From contig NC_071342.1 of the NCBI RefSeq assembly GCF_027744825.2, positions 7,707,501 to 7,771,500 of the forward strand: a stretch of DNA of 64,000 nucleotides, in the 5' to 3' direction. This DNA is from Synchiropus splendidus. Lineage: Eukaryota; Chordata; Actinopteri; Syngnathiformes; Callionymidae. The first letter of the stretch is position 1. The number at the start of each line of letters is the position of its first letter. A model generated the notes under the pieces. It saw only the letters and a list, made by a program, of their open reading frames with translations. It searched no databases and was not told where the DNA came from. Positions 24,201 to 35,290 of this stretch are shown here, one piece after another. Position numbers and translations under genes: made by a program.

Positions 24201-25505
24201 GGTATTAAGGTCTAAGCTGTTCCACTTTCCTCTGTGAGGTGGAAAGAGAAAGCTGGTCGGCATAAATGTATACAATGAAGCACATCAAGAACGGGAGTTC
24301 AGACTTCCAGGACAAAGCCTGACCTGTTGAGTTGTTCTAGGCTTTTATAGCTGAAGTTATGCTGCGGTAAGATTTAGGCTCCAGCTAAAGGTGTGGTGGG
24401 AACCTCAAGACAATGACCCGCCACAGTTGTGGACTATTATTTTCAACCTGGGACTCAAATTGTTTGATCATTTGAACACCAAATTGAGTGGTGATCTTGT
24501 TCTTTTGCAGCATTTTTGAAAGGTAAAACATGTATTATGAAACCCTGTCAGTCAAAAGCATTGCCACTAAGTGACCTACTGTAGGTCACTTGGACTCTTT
24601 CATGGACAATTGTGCACTTCAAGCTTCATTGGGGGTCTCCTCTCATTTGCAGTTCTATCAGTTCTCTTGTTATCAAACTAAACGTGATCATTTTCAAAAT
24701 TATTATCTATTTTATGGGGCTAGAATAGTGCCAACATAAGTTGACAGTGGGAATAAAATAATACTGGAATTAAAAATATAATGTCATGTGCCACTTTGAA
24801 GAGAACTGGAAAGACGAACAATGAAACGCTGTTTAAAATAAATGAATGAAGGAAAAAAAAACTGGAAATGAAACAGTTGATGGGAAAACAGTATCATAGT
24901 AATGCTATATACTGTACAAATAAATATGATCAAAAAATACGTTTCTTTTACTACTTTTTTTTGCGTTTCTTGACAGCAATTTTTATAATCCATTCCAGTA
25001 TTGTCTGTTCAGACAGTATTTTATTATCACTACCAGTATATTTTGTTTCAGCTGAGTTTTTCCACTGCCACTATAAGATGGCAGTTCCTACAACAAAAAC
25101 TATTGTTCTGTGACTCAATTACAGTCATGTTTACTATAATCGGGTTCAACACTATCGACTCAGACGAATGAATATTAAGACTCATTCATAGTGAAAGAAT
25201 GTTCCTATTCAAGCATTCAACTGAAGGAGTTTGCAGATAACCAAAAGAAAATGATTGATATGGCAAAAGAAAGTACAGCTTCAGCTGTGACGGCAATATA
25301 TATCACAGATATGAGATGCTGCTGGGACTAAGAAGGCGCTTCTCTGAGTTTGGCTTTGTTCGTGGGTCCTGAGCACGCTTTGGTTGAACAGTAATTCCCG
25401 TTTTGTTTGAGAAAACCCAAGTTCAAAGACAAGTTTAAAGACAAAAATGGAAAAGAAAAACTACTTGATGTCTGCTTTATCTCAGTACATTTATGGTACT
25501 GTCAC
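24201..25505. other. Intergenic, no gene recognised
   Basis: Unique to AT-rich sequence. It contains the palindromic AGGTCA-type site at 24569-24591. Nothing else is supportable. Confidence 0.5.
24569..24591. promoter_or_regulatory. Palindrome containing everted TGACCT/AGGTCA half-sites
   Basis: The 11-base arms AAGTGACCTAC and GTAGGTCACTT are perfect reverse complements around one T. Within them TGACCT and AGGTCA are separated by five bases (ACTGT), an everted-repeat spacing that some nuclear receptors can bind. Binding is inferred from the half-site consensus only. Confidence 0.4.
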
Positions 25506-25509
25506 AACA

Positions 25510-25881
25510 GAGCCGATCTCCTGGAGGGCCGCAGACGAGAAGCAGCACCTGAGATCAGCTGTGGTGTCGGCACTTCGGACACGGGGCGAAAACAGCACAT
25601 TTTGAGCTCTTTAATGTCAATAAAAGATGTGAGGAGTTCAGGTTCAGAACATTGTCCAGTTTGTTTCATGGGTCAGTCTCGATGCTGGACCCCGTTTTCG
25701 AACCCAGTTTAGAAGTGACCCTCATGCATTTTTAAGCCAGGTGCACTACTAACCTTTCTATAGCAGCACCCACGGCTTATAGAGCCGTGCAGCTTATGTA
25801 TGAACAAGACCAATTGTCCTTCTCTGATTTAGAGGGTGGGGCTCATACTCTGGTGCGCGCTACAGTCCAGAATTTACCGCA
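25510..25881. mobile_element. Dispersed repeat family B, copy 1
   Basis: Homologous to 40774-41020 in the same orientation. Shared words are GAGCCGATCxCCTGGAGG, CGGACACG, AAGATGTGAGGAGTTCA, GTTTGTTTCATG and GTCAGTCTCGATG. Towards the right end come GCTTATAG and GTGCxGCTTATGTATGAACAA, then a terminal TACAGTCCAGAATTTACCGC. Such tagged ends are widespread in vertebrate non-autonomous DNA transposons. No coding sequence; superfamily not assigned. Confidence 0.6.
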
Positions 25882-26519
25882 CTTTACCTTTAGATTCAAA
25901 ATTTTAAGAGTTTAAAAACCAAGGACGATTTGTCATGGAACATATCTCTGCATAGTTCTTCAGGGTTCCACAAATGTTACACTTGGTGATGGCATTTGCT
26001 CAATACATATAGATATAAATGTATCTGCCACGTTGCATCACACATAAAAACACTGCTGAACCCTTTTGCAAGATAAAAATGCATCAAATGTGCTTGATAT
26101 CACTGTTACCCGGCTCTATCATCGAACCAAGCCTTGCATTTGGATTCTCCTCCAGCACACTGGTGCGCACACACACAAACACACACAAAGAAACACAAAT
26201 GAGAGCTGCATATAGTGGAAAATCTCCCATGTACCTACAGGACACAATCAGAATCTCCAAGTTGAGGAGGCCATTATATTGTAGTGGTGGTTAACAGGGA
26301 CATTCGAACTGAGAACCAAGATACTCCAGCTCCCATTTAGACAAATTAAATCAAGTCCCATAATGCTTCATGTATCTGTTGCCCTGGTTACCCATCCTCG
26401 CACAGCAGGTTTCTTGATGGAGGCTGGAATGAAGCCTTTTATACGGGATGCTTCGACAACAGGGGGTGACTACTACCTGCCAACTGTTATCAAAGGCACT
26501 GGTTTCATAGCGCTGCCAT
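25882..26519. other. Intergenic, no gene recognised
   Basis: Unique sequence with a short (AC)n-like patch near 26166-26195. No gene or repeat family recognised. Confidence 0.45.
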
Positions 26520-26880
26520 ATTTTTTGATTGATCTAAATTACACGTCAGTGAGTGCTGCAGTAACATGATCTATAAAGAGATAGCGACTACTTGTACATT
26601 ATTAAACTCCCTGAGTGACTGCTCTGCTTTTGGATTGCTGTAATTATCCGTGCTGGAGGCACAACAAGTGGCCCAAACACAGCTGTTAGCCTGCCTGCAA
26701 AGCCCAACACTGGCTGCCATTAATTGTTGCTCAACACAGGCCACATTTGGCAAATTTAACACCAAGCTCACTCCTTTGTGCAACATGTGGCATATGGTTT
26801 TCAGCCTTTATTCGAGGGGAAAAGCTCATCAGATGGTCAGGAAAATGCAGTTTAATGGAGTTATATCGACATGAACTTTT
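26520..26880. promoter_or_regulatory. Strong candidate conserved noncoding element
   Basis: Compact unique block with GCTGTAATTATCCG near 26635, a CATTAATTG homeodomain/SOX-like word at 26718-26726, GGCTGCC and CAGCTG/CACCTG-like words, and CATTTGGCAAATTTAAC near 26743. Frames are open on both strands but not protein-like. Confidence 0.4.
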
Positions 26881-27019
26881 TACATTGCAACAAAGGAAAG
26901 TCTCAATATAAATGTATAGTTTGTATCTCTCAGAAAGTACTATGTTTAAAATGTAAGTGCAAGAATGAGTGAATGAGTGAGACAATGAGGTTTTATTGGT
27001 TTAGTATGCATTTACCCCC

Positions 27020-27380
27020 CACTGTGCTACAGAATATTTTAAATGTGTCATTGAACTTATTTTCTGATATTCTAAAATTCACCCTGTGCAATATTCATAA
27101 TAGTAATTAAAGTTTGTATGATTAGCAATTTATTGAGCTAAAAATGTTAAACGGATTTGAGCTACAGCTACAGTAGTTGCACTTTAATGGTTTGCACTCT
27201 CGCTGTTAACTCGACACTCATGTTTTTGTTGTTGTTTATGTTGTTTTGTTGTATTTTATACACGGTTTAATGTCGTATATGTCACTTCAAGACACCTGAC
27301 TAATGACATTTCAATGCTCTGTATGAAATGCGTATGACAGAAATGACAATATAATAAAGCTACCTTTGCCTGTGCCTTTT
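27020..27380 (+). other. Possible LINE-like 3' tail
   Basis: T/G-rich sequence (TTGTTGTTGTT words at 27226-27250) is followed by a CTGTATGAAATG...ATGACAGAAATGACAATATAATAAAGC end near 27317-27360. This resembles the 3' ends of LINE copies with an AATAAA-type signal. No reverse-transcriptase remnant lies upstream, so a 5'-truncated copy is possible but unproven. Confidence 0.3.
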
Positions 27381-28539
27381 TCTACCTTTAGCCCAAATTA
27401 CTAGTACAAGACTTCTACACTGTTCGTTGTTGTTGTTATTATTATTAAAAGCTATTAAGCCTGGCAAAAGATAGTTTCTTATAATTTCACCTCATTTATC
27501 TGGAGATAGAGGCGGACGATATGATGACATTAAATCATGAACAGTTAGAACATGTTGACAATCTACCAACGTAAGGAGATCGGGCGGATTCGCTCACATT
27601 CCATCTATACGCTATAGATCTATGCTGATGTGTTGATTCGTCCATCACTTGCGGATCAGCTATGCTTGGTGCTCCTCTTCTCACACACGCTCAGCGAAGA
27701 AGCCGGTCAAATGCACAACTTACAGTTGTTTTTAAACCTGATGTGCTTCTAACTTGACCACACACAGAATGATGCCATGTTCCTTGTTGGACCTGCGACA
27801 CCAAGACTGTCTGCACGGCTGAACGGCTAACATGCGGTCTCATTTCAAAACTTTATTGACACTCGTAGACGATCTAGGTTTAGTTTGTGGTTTAAAAGTG
27901 GACTAAAAGCTAAATGCAGAACCAAAAAATAATTGAAATTTCTTTCAACAAATAGCTTGCTAAAATAGCCAAGTGTCAGTGGCTAAATGTTTTTCTACAG
28001 ATTTTCTACAGGACCTTTGAACTAAGCAAAATAGCACTGTGGCCAAGGTTCCTTCGATGGTGAGCCTTGGGATTTTTTTCAATTAACAAAGTGCGCCATG
28101 GCTTAAAAAAGGTTAAAAATACAGTAAAAATCTATGAGATATACACTCCTCTGTATTGGGGGCGTGTCTAAGATACAGTACCCGTGACATTAGCTGGGGG
28201 AACCCTGGACCGGCTGCTGGTCCATCACAGAAGACAACCCCTCACCAACACTCACATGTGAGTCAGCAATCGAGGATAACATTTGACAACACATTTTATT
28301 GTCGCAATAATTTAGTCAAATTATCGAGCGGAGACCTTATTCAATTGCACCCCAAATGGACACTTTTTTGGCGAATTATTCTGGAAAAAATGGTGCCCCA
28401 CTGGCTATAATTGTCTTTTTCACATCTTGAGTTTAATATCCCACGAAATGACTTTTCTATTGGTGCTTTATATCTTTTTAAAACCAGAATGTCTTGTAAA
28501 TCATGTTGGGCTTTAACAGTCAGCGCCCGAGGCTGTCGA
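27381..28539. other. Intergenic, no gene recognised
   Basis: Unique sequence with no recognisable coding frame, RNA or repeat family. Confidence 0.45.
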
Positions 28540-29300
28540 TCATCGCATATATCCCGTCTTGTGAGACAGAGTCATCGAGAGAGAGGGCATGGTGGGGAAA
28601 GCTGAGGGACCCCTGCGGTGGGTCACATGACTTATGATGTCCGTCTCTATGGCACCAGCCCGTGTTTGTGGCCAAGTGTTGTGGTGACACGGACGGTAAA
28701 TAGAGCGTATTGGCTTCACCGCCGCTGCTAACAACTGATCCCTCGGCCGGCTGCTTTGAAGGCTCATGCCGCTCTCGCAAGGCTCCGTCTGCACCATTGT
28801 TCTATCGCAGATTTATTTTTGAAAAGGAACATGCATGTAAACAGATTCTTTTTTCATTCCAGAAATCCACATCCCGAGCCACATAATGTGTTTTCATGGT
28901 TTACCTCATCAAACACTCCCCACTGCCCACCCTCCTCCCCCGTCAACCTTATTTCATATGTCCATATCACCATTTTACGAGGAATGCTCGCGAATGGAAC
29001 AGCAGATGCAGACATTGAATTCGTCGAAGGCAGACATAATATCAGGCGATATAGAGGCAGACGGAGAGGCCATTGAAATGCAAATGCACTGCTGGGGCCG
29101 CCGCGGCAGCCGCGAGAAGAAATTGGTCGGGATGACAATGCAAGTAAACCACTCCAGTTTGTCAAGAAGGCCACGCTTTGTCATAAAACTAGGAATGGAT
29201 TTCACCACAAGTGCTGCTCTGCCAATAAAAAAGAATAATATTCCAAAAAGAATCGCAGGAAAGTCGAAATAAACTGCGCACGTCCCGTGCTAAAATTGAG
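28540..29300. promoter_or_regulatory. Strong candidate conserved noncoding element cluster
   Basis: Balanced block with a SOX-POU composite-like site (CATTGAAATGCAAAT, 29071-29085), a GC-rich palindromic patch GCCGCCGCGGCAGCCGCG near 29097, and AT-rich TTTATTTTTG words near 28812. Several overlapping frames of 77-128 codons cross 28854-29272 on both strands, which argues that the sequence is simply stop-poor. None shows a domain. Confidence 0.4.
29071..29085 (+). promoter_or_regulatory. SOX-POU composite-like site
   Basis: CATTGAA is directly followed by the perfect octamer ATGCAAAT (29078-29085). The arrangement matches the SOX2-OCT4 composite consensus CATTGTTATGCAAAT except for two bases in the SOX half. 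Function is inferred. Confidence 0.4.
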
Positions 29301-29328
29301 AAATACCTCCAGAGTTTGTTGTTGTTTT

Positions 29329-29331
<3 letters not shown>

Positions 29332-29368
<37 letters not shown>
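29332..29368. repeat. (GT)n microsatellite
   Basis: An uninterrupted run of about 18 GT units. The minus-strand frame reading poly(His-Thr) across it is an artefact. Confidence 0.95.
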
Positions 29369-29369
<1 letters not shown>

Positions 29370-29399
29370 TGGCGCATGCATGTGTGTCTCTCACTTTAA

Positions 29400-31139
29400 T
29401 TACAGCCCAGAGTTTCCTACGTGAGGTTGGCATGCATCATCATGAGGTGGGACGCAGCATCTGGGAGGCCTCATCTCACCCTCGGTCATAATAAATTGCT
29501 ACAAGTGCAGCAGAACAATAACACAAAAAAGTGCAAGCCATCCATTTCGCTACCATTTACAAGAAATCAATATCAATACTTAATGCAATGTGGATGAAAA
29601 ATGAGCAGAGATACGGGGGCATAATACAAGCTCAAATGAAAGACCTTGGAGTGTTGCTTCCCCAGGGCTCGGGGGGGAGAAGGGGGGTGGGATGGGGTGC
29701 ATGGAGAAAACAGCAATGAAATATTGCAGGAGGCTTTTGTTCTTCATCTACTTTTGTGACTTCAACTTACATAATTATCTGTTTTGTAAGCGCTATACTT
29801 TAATTGTAAATCAATGTGTGAGCGTGGCGTTCCAGCTTCATCTTTCCAGCAGGTTCTAGTAGCTGCTGGCTGGCACCATCCTCCTGGAAGCCTTTTCTGT
29901 TGGCATGGACGATTGCATTGTTTTCACCAGGACTTCTCCGAGTCTGGAGACTTTCCCAGATCACAAGAGCAGGTTTGTGAACTCATCTTTCCGTTTTTTG
30001 TCCAACAGAATGGACTTTTTAATACTGTAGTGAGCATGGTATAAAAGCTTCTTAGGTACATGTGGAGAAGTTTGGACAAGTCGAGAGTCGGGGTCCATGT
30101 TGGACGAAGAACGTTTTAGTCAAAAGGGAGGTTTGAGGTTTATGAATATAGTAAAGGAGGACATGAAGAGGATTAGTGGGACCAGGGAGGGAGATCAAGG
30201 TATGTTGACTCTTTTCAAAGGCACCGGTGAAATTTGACATTTGACTTAGTGTTTGAAAGTCTGTGCGTTGGTTTGGTGCACAGACAAAGTTCAGACGACC
30301 TTTCACTCCTTTATTTAAGTGAACACCAGATATAACCAATATATGTGTGGTATTCCAGTGTATCGTTGCTTTGAAAGCAAAGCACTGGGTTTAATGTCAC
30401 CAAAATGGTGAGTCCGTGGTTATATAACTGATGTTTACATAGTTGTACGTTTTGCTGTTTTGCTGTTAAAACTGCGATCATATTCTTCTTGCCAACACAT
30501 TTAATTTAGTTTATTGAATCCGTTTAGATTCCTGCTTCACCTCTGTTTATCATAGTCAAAAAATTCCCTACACATTTGGACACATTTTTATTAGTATTAT
30601 TATTTTTAAATACATCCATCCACGTAAAAACGCTGAGGACTGACCATTGTTTTAGGGTGTATTGAGATTGTATTTTCATGGGCATCCTTTTCTTCTTCAC
30701 ATTAATGTCTCACATAAATATCATTGTTTAACTTACAACTTAACCATTCTTGTTGCTCATTTTCTCTAGTTCCCCCCTGATTTTGTTGAGTTCAACGCTG
30801 TTTTTTAATATTTAAAAATATCACTTTTTATAATACATCTATCTTGAATTGAAGTTTTATTTTTCATTTTTCTGGTGTGTCTGAGACCTGTCAATTTCTG
30901 TCACATACCTGGAATTAAAAACGTTTGTACGGCGATAATAAGCGTATGCAGTGTCAGTATTCAGATTGGACAACAATATCATTCATTATTTAAGCGTGAG
31001 GAACCAAATAGAGCATTGCTATCGTGTTTGCTCAGTTGACACAAACATTAAGCATCCCCAGATTGAGCAGATATTGCTTTCAGTAGAGATCTATTTAGTG
31101 TGTCATAGATGAATCTCTTCAAGATAAACATGACCTATA
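29400..31139. other. Intergenic, no gene recognised
   Basis: Unique sequence. A G-rich run lies at about 29664-29697. A weak hairpin lies at 30355-30388 (CCAGTG, CTTTG and their complements). No gene recognised. Confidence 0.45.
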
Positions 31140-32300
31140 TTTGTCCCGGGGGCTGCATGATGTCACTTGTCAGCCCTAATGTCCCATTTCATTGTCATAG
31201 TTAGTGATGTATTGCAGATCTTCACCCGCTGCCACCAAACTCTTCTGTCAAGATAACAGCTTGTCGTAGATCACGTATAAATAGACGTGTAATGGATCAA
31301 ATCATCACCAGGGACTTTTCAGTGAAGATTTGTTTACTGCCGGGGAGTTTATGAAGCGGGAGCTTCATTCCACATGCATAATGCATACCTGTTCTCGTGG
31401 CCTTGTTACATGACAACATCATTGCGGTGTGATGGCACCAGCCCCTTCGAGGCCCTAACAGACCTTTATTGCTCTCTTTCCTCACCTTCTAGATTATTCA
31501 GTTTGGTGTTGTGGCATGGTTTCCCAACTTCTTTCAGCTGCTTCTCTAACACGTCTGGATCTACCACCAGCAGATGGCACTGTATCCAAGTTGTCATTTC
31601 AAGCATCACCTGCCTCTGCCACACATTGAAAAAACAAAACAAAAACAAATGTATTTGTTTCACTCTGAGGGCTTTTTCAGATGCGGTGACACAGAGAGAA
31701 TATCAATAACCAATATGTTCACAGGACAGCAGCCGATTCCAAGTCTTCTAAATACACAGCGGCAATTCCCCTTTTTAAAGTCGCTCCTTATTCAGATTAC
31801 ACTCTTGTTGCCCTGAAAACTGGCTTCACTGATAAGCATTTTGTTGTCACTTCTCCATTGTACGCCGGTTACTCAGGTTGCAAGCCGCCAAAAGCCTTGC
31901 GTATATTCCTTACTATTACGTCTGCCCGACTCCGACTAATCAAAAGGCAAATGACAACAATTAGTCTTTGGAGTATTTTTGCCTTGTTTAAGCCTCGGTG
32001 TCAAGTTCTGAAGGGGTCCATTGTCCTCAAATCACCCTGATACTTTAAAGTGTTTGTTGAGCTGAAAGGGACAAAAGAAGCAGATATTCTTTACTTGCTG
32101 GGTATCATAATTTCAGCATGGGCTGCCGCATGCAGAATGTTGGCAGCCACTCACTGGGGCGCTGTGAACCCTGGCTGGCCCGCTTGTATTGTGTGTTCCA
32201 CCTGGATACTCTTGAAGGCCGATATTAGCCGAACAATGCCGCTGACTTTGGAGGGTGTTTGGGGTGGCGTGTGTGGAATTAGGAGGTGATGTGGTGGGTT
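31140..32300. promoter_or_regulatory. Candidate conserved noncoding element cluster
   Basis: More than 1 kb of unique balanced sequence. It includes CGACTAATCAAAAGGCAAATGACAACAATTAG-type words at about 31930-31963 (homeodomain and TCF/LEF-like), TCATAATTTCAGCATGG near 32106, and GGGCTGCCGCATGC near 32120. Frames of 60-111 codons occur on both strands without recognisable domains. It may be several adjacent elements. Confidence 0.35.
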
Positions 32301-34600
32301 GACGGAGTTGGTTAGCGCTGAAAGGGCTGCGGTTGGAGACGTGATTGTTCTGATGTAAAGCTGCAGGCGAGGAATCAGAAGATCACAGTGTTCCTACAGC
32401 TTTTTATCTGAGTGAGCAATATAAGAAATAAAACAGCAATAATACATCACATATATATATGTGTGTGTGTGTGTATATGTATAAATGTCAGTAGTGTTAG
32501 AGAGTTAGAGAGTGACCATCCCCTTGAGACTCTATGTAGAGCAGCTACCTTGTATACAGAGATGATTTTAAATGTGTCACTTTATTAATATATTATTTGG
32601 GAGAATGAAATGATGGATCATGTGCTAAAAAATGAAAATGTCTACTATTGTAATTATACAACAACATCAAAGATAGATAGCTATATCCAGCAGCGAGAAA
32701 AAATAAAAATAAATGAAAAATAAGAACCAGTAGTAGAACTAGTAGCCCAACCAGTTGTAAATATGTGGAAGAAAAACAATTTTAAAAATATTCAAAAATT
32801 TCAAATAAATCAACTAGATTTTCAACATAAATTGATAAATAGGTAAGACAAAAAAATGGTTATTAAATGACATTTAAAAAAGAAAAGAAAATACATTTCA
32901 ATTCCTAAGATAACGACAAATGACAGAATAAATGTCTATATATACTGTATATAGTAAAGCTACAATAAAATAATTTGAATGGCTCACTGGGGTCCCTGAC
33001 ACACAGGAAACAGAGGAACATAAACCACTTAAAAAGCAGCTGTTGAAGACTCCAAAAATATTTTCCCCTGACCTGAGAGATAAATCACAGTTACATCTTT
33101 ATCTAAAAATATTTGTAAGAAACGTGCCAGGCTGAAAAGTAAAATCCCGTCTGATCTGCGCACTCTGGGAAGTTTTTCTTCTTGTTTGCATTCCTTGGTT
33201 TGGTACTCAAACATGCTTCTACATTGTTGTAAATGATATTGCTGTGGAGAGTGTGACAAAGTTCACTCTCTTGTCCCCCAGCAGCCTCGGGCTGGATGAG
33301 CTCATGGCAGCCACAATCAAAGAGATGGTGTTTGGTTAAAGTAGGGCGGATCTCAGAGCGTCGCCGCATTATCAGTCAAACTTCAGAAACCTGGATCTCA
33401 GAACAAGCAAGGGTGAAGTCAGTGAAACACCCCACTCACCTGGACACATCTTCTTTCTGGCTCATCAATGTTGTGTCAATAAACTTCATACATTCAGTTA
33501 GAAATGACATGAAATACAGAAACAACGCTGTCATATTCTAAAACTCAATTCATACATCACTGACTGAAAGGTTTTAGAAAAGTATCAAGGCCAGTATCAA
33601 GTTGGTGAGATCCTAGGTTTGTTTATTTTTTAGTAATTGGACAATGCTTTCCATTTAGTTTGGATTGTGCATGGTGGTGATTTACTTTACACTTCTTTAT
33701 GTTCTGATCAAGATGAATCTGCCTGTTTTTAAATGGCATTTAAGATTGAATTGAACAAAGCATCGAGCAACTGTGTGGACCAGATGAAGGAAATGGTCAT
33801 CAATTCTTATTTTGGGGGGGAAGACTCGCAATAGACCACTCGCTCAACTGAAGAGAAGCCATTTGTTTTGCCAAATCTTTGGCAGCATTGTTTCGGAATT
33901 GGCACTGAAAATAACAGGAGCGTTTAGACTTTATTATTTCAGTCAATAACCAGTTTGTTTGAGGGAATTTGATGACAAAAAGAAATGTTGGCTCATGGTG
34001 TTGAGTTGTCTCACTCATGTTTTCCATTGCCATCAGAATACAGCTCACTTCCATTGGTCTTTCCTCACCGCTACTTGAGAGACGGATGCTACCTGCAAGT
34101 CAACGTGTTCTTTATTGAAGACTAGAGAGACATTTTTTTGGCTTGACCAGGTTTTGTTTGTTTCGAAATGTTTGATTGATGGCTCTGACAATGGATTATG
34201 TTTCGACGGTGGCACCAGAAACACGGGGTTATGAAGGGGGCACATTTCGGGAGCCTTTTGTGTAAATGTCTGTACATAATCTTAAGTCTAAACAGCACAA
34301 GTTCACTTCATCCAAGGCTTGACAAATCATCCTTAAACTTAAGTTTGAAGGTCTAGGTGTCCTACAACTAACTATCGGCCATCAAAGTGGAATAAAGTCG
34401 AGTAGGATTTTGGTAGGATGTTTGGTTGCCAAAAAGACCTGGGTGAGTCATGCCAAAGTGCTTCACTGTATGTCGACTTCATGTTTACCAAAGTAGATGG
34501 TTTGGCACAAAAGCCTCGAACATTAAAATTAATACAAAAATGTGCTCAATAAAAAACACAGAAGGAACAACCATGCTTCTTTAAACGCTCATAACTCACT
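32301..34600. other. Intergenic, AT-rich in part
   Basis: 32400-32960 is strongly AT-rich and contains the AT/GT microsatellite. 33000-34600 is unique sequence. No coding frame is convincing. Confidence 0.5.
32451..32480. repeat. Compound (AT)n(GT)n microsatellite
   Basis: Five AT units are followed by seven GT units and a TATATGTATA tail. Confidence 0.9.
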
Positions 34601-35290
34601 GTGAGTGAGAATATCAGGCCGAGCAATGATTCATTTGTCAATATTCCATTGTCCCGAGCAAATGATGTGCTTCTAAACGGACTTTCATTCACAGAGCTGT
34701 CAAATGAAGGATTATTTAGTGTGTTTGAAGAAGGTGGAGGGCAGTTTGGAGATAGGGGTCAGAGTTGGAGGGCTCCCTGGGGAGATCCCGCGGGTCTGGG
34801 GGACATCAGTCGTCCATTATGAGCTAATCAGGAGGAGGGGAGGGGTTGTCAGTGTGTGGGGAGGAGGGGGGGAGGACAAGACACCATCAGTTGTGTGTGT
34901 GTCTCCTGGAGCAGCAGGAGCAGAGATCCCCGAGGACGTTCTCAGCGGAGGTTCGGTGCATCTTGAACATGGTTCGAACACCTCCAGATGCTTGCAGTTC
35001 GATAGAGGCCTCAAATGTATCGTCCTGTTTTTCTCTCACTGGGCTCTTTGCCCGACCCAGGGGACACGCTGTGTTAAGAACATGATATGGTATTTACGAA
35101 AATATATTTGTAAATGGAGGACGTTTGGGTCGCCCATTATGGCCGACTCCACTCTGCTGAAATGCAAACCAGCAGGGATTCATGTCAGGAGATGTTCGTC
35201 CCAGACGCTGAGTCCATCTGAGACAATCAGCTGTTTGGAATCACTCACTAGTGATGGAAGGACTGACGCAATGGACTGATGCTTGTAGAG
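34601..35290. other. Unassigned unique block with long stop-poor frame
   Basis: A + frame from 34704 to 35279 runs 191 codons, partly because 34730-34930 is G-rich and so stop-poor. The translation is low-complexity at first (Gly/Val/Arg) and has no recognisable domain. Other frames overlap it on both strands. Regulatory sequence or chance is likelier than a gene. Confidence 0.3.

Noticed and set aside
28854..29272. Several overlapping frames of 77-128 codons on both strands
   Set aside because: Open frames on both strands at once indicate stop-poor sequence, not a gene. The translations show no family features.
29189..29377. Minus frame with a His-Thr repeat
   Set aside because: Translation of the GT microsatellite.
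34704..35279. 191-codon + frame as a gene
   Set aside because: Its first half is a G-rich, stop-poor stretch with low-complexity translation. Overlapping frames are equally open and no domain is visible.
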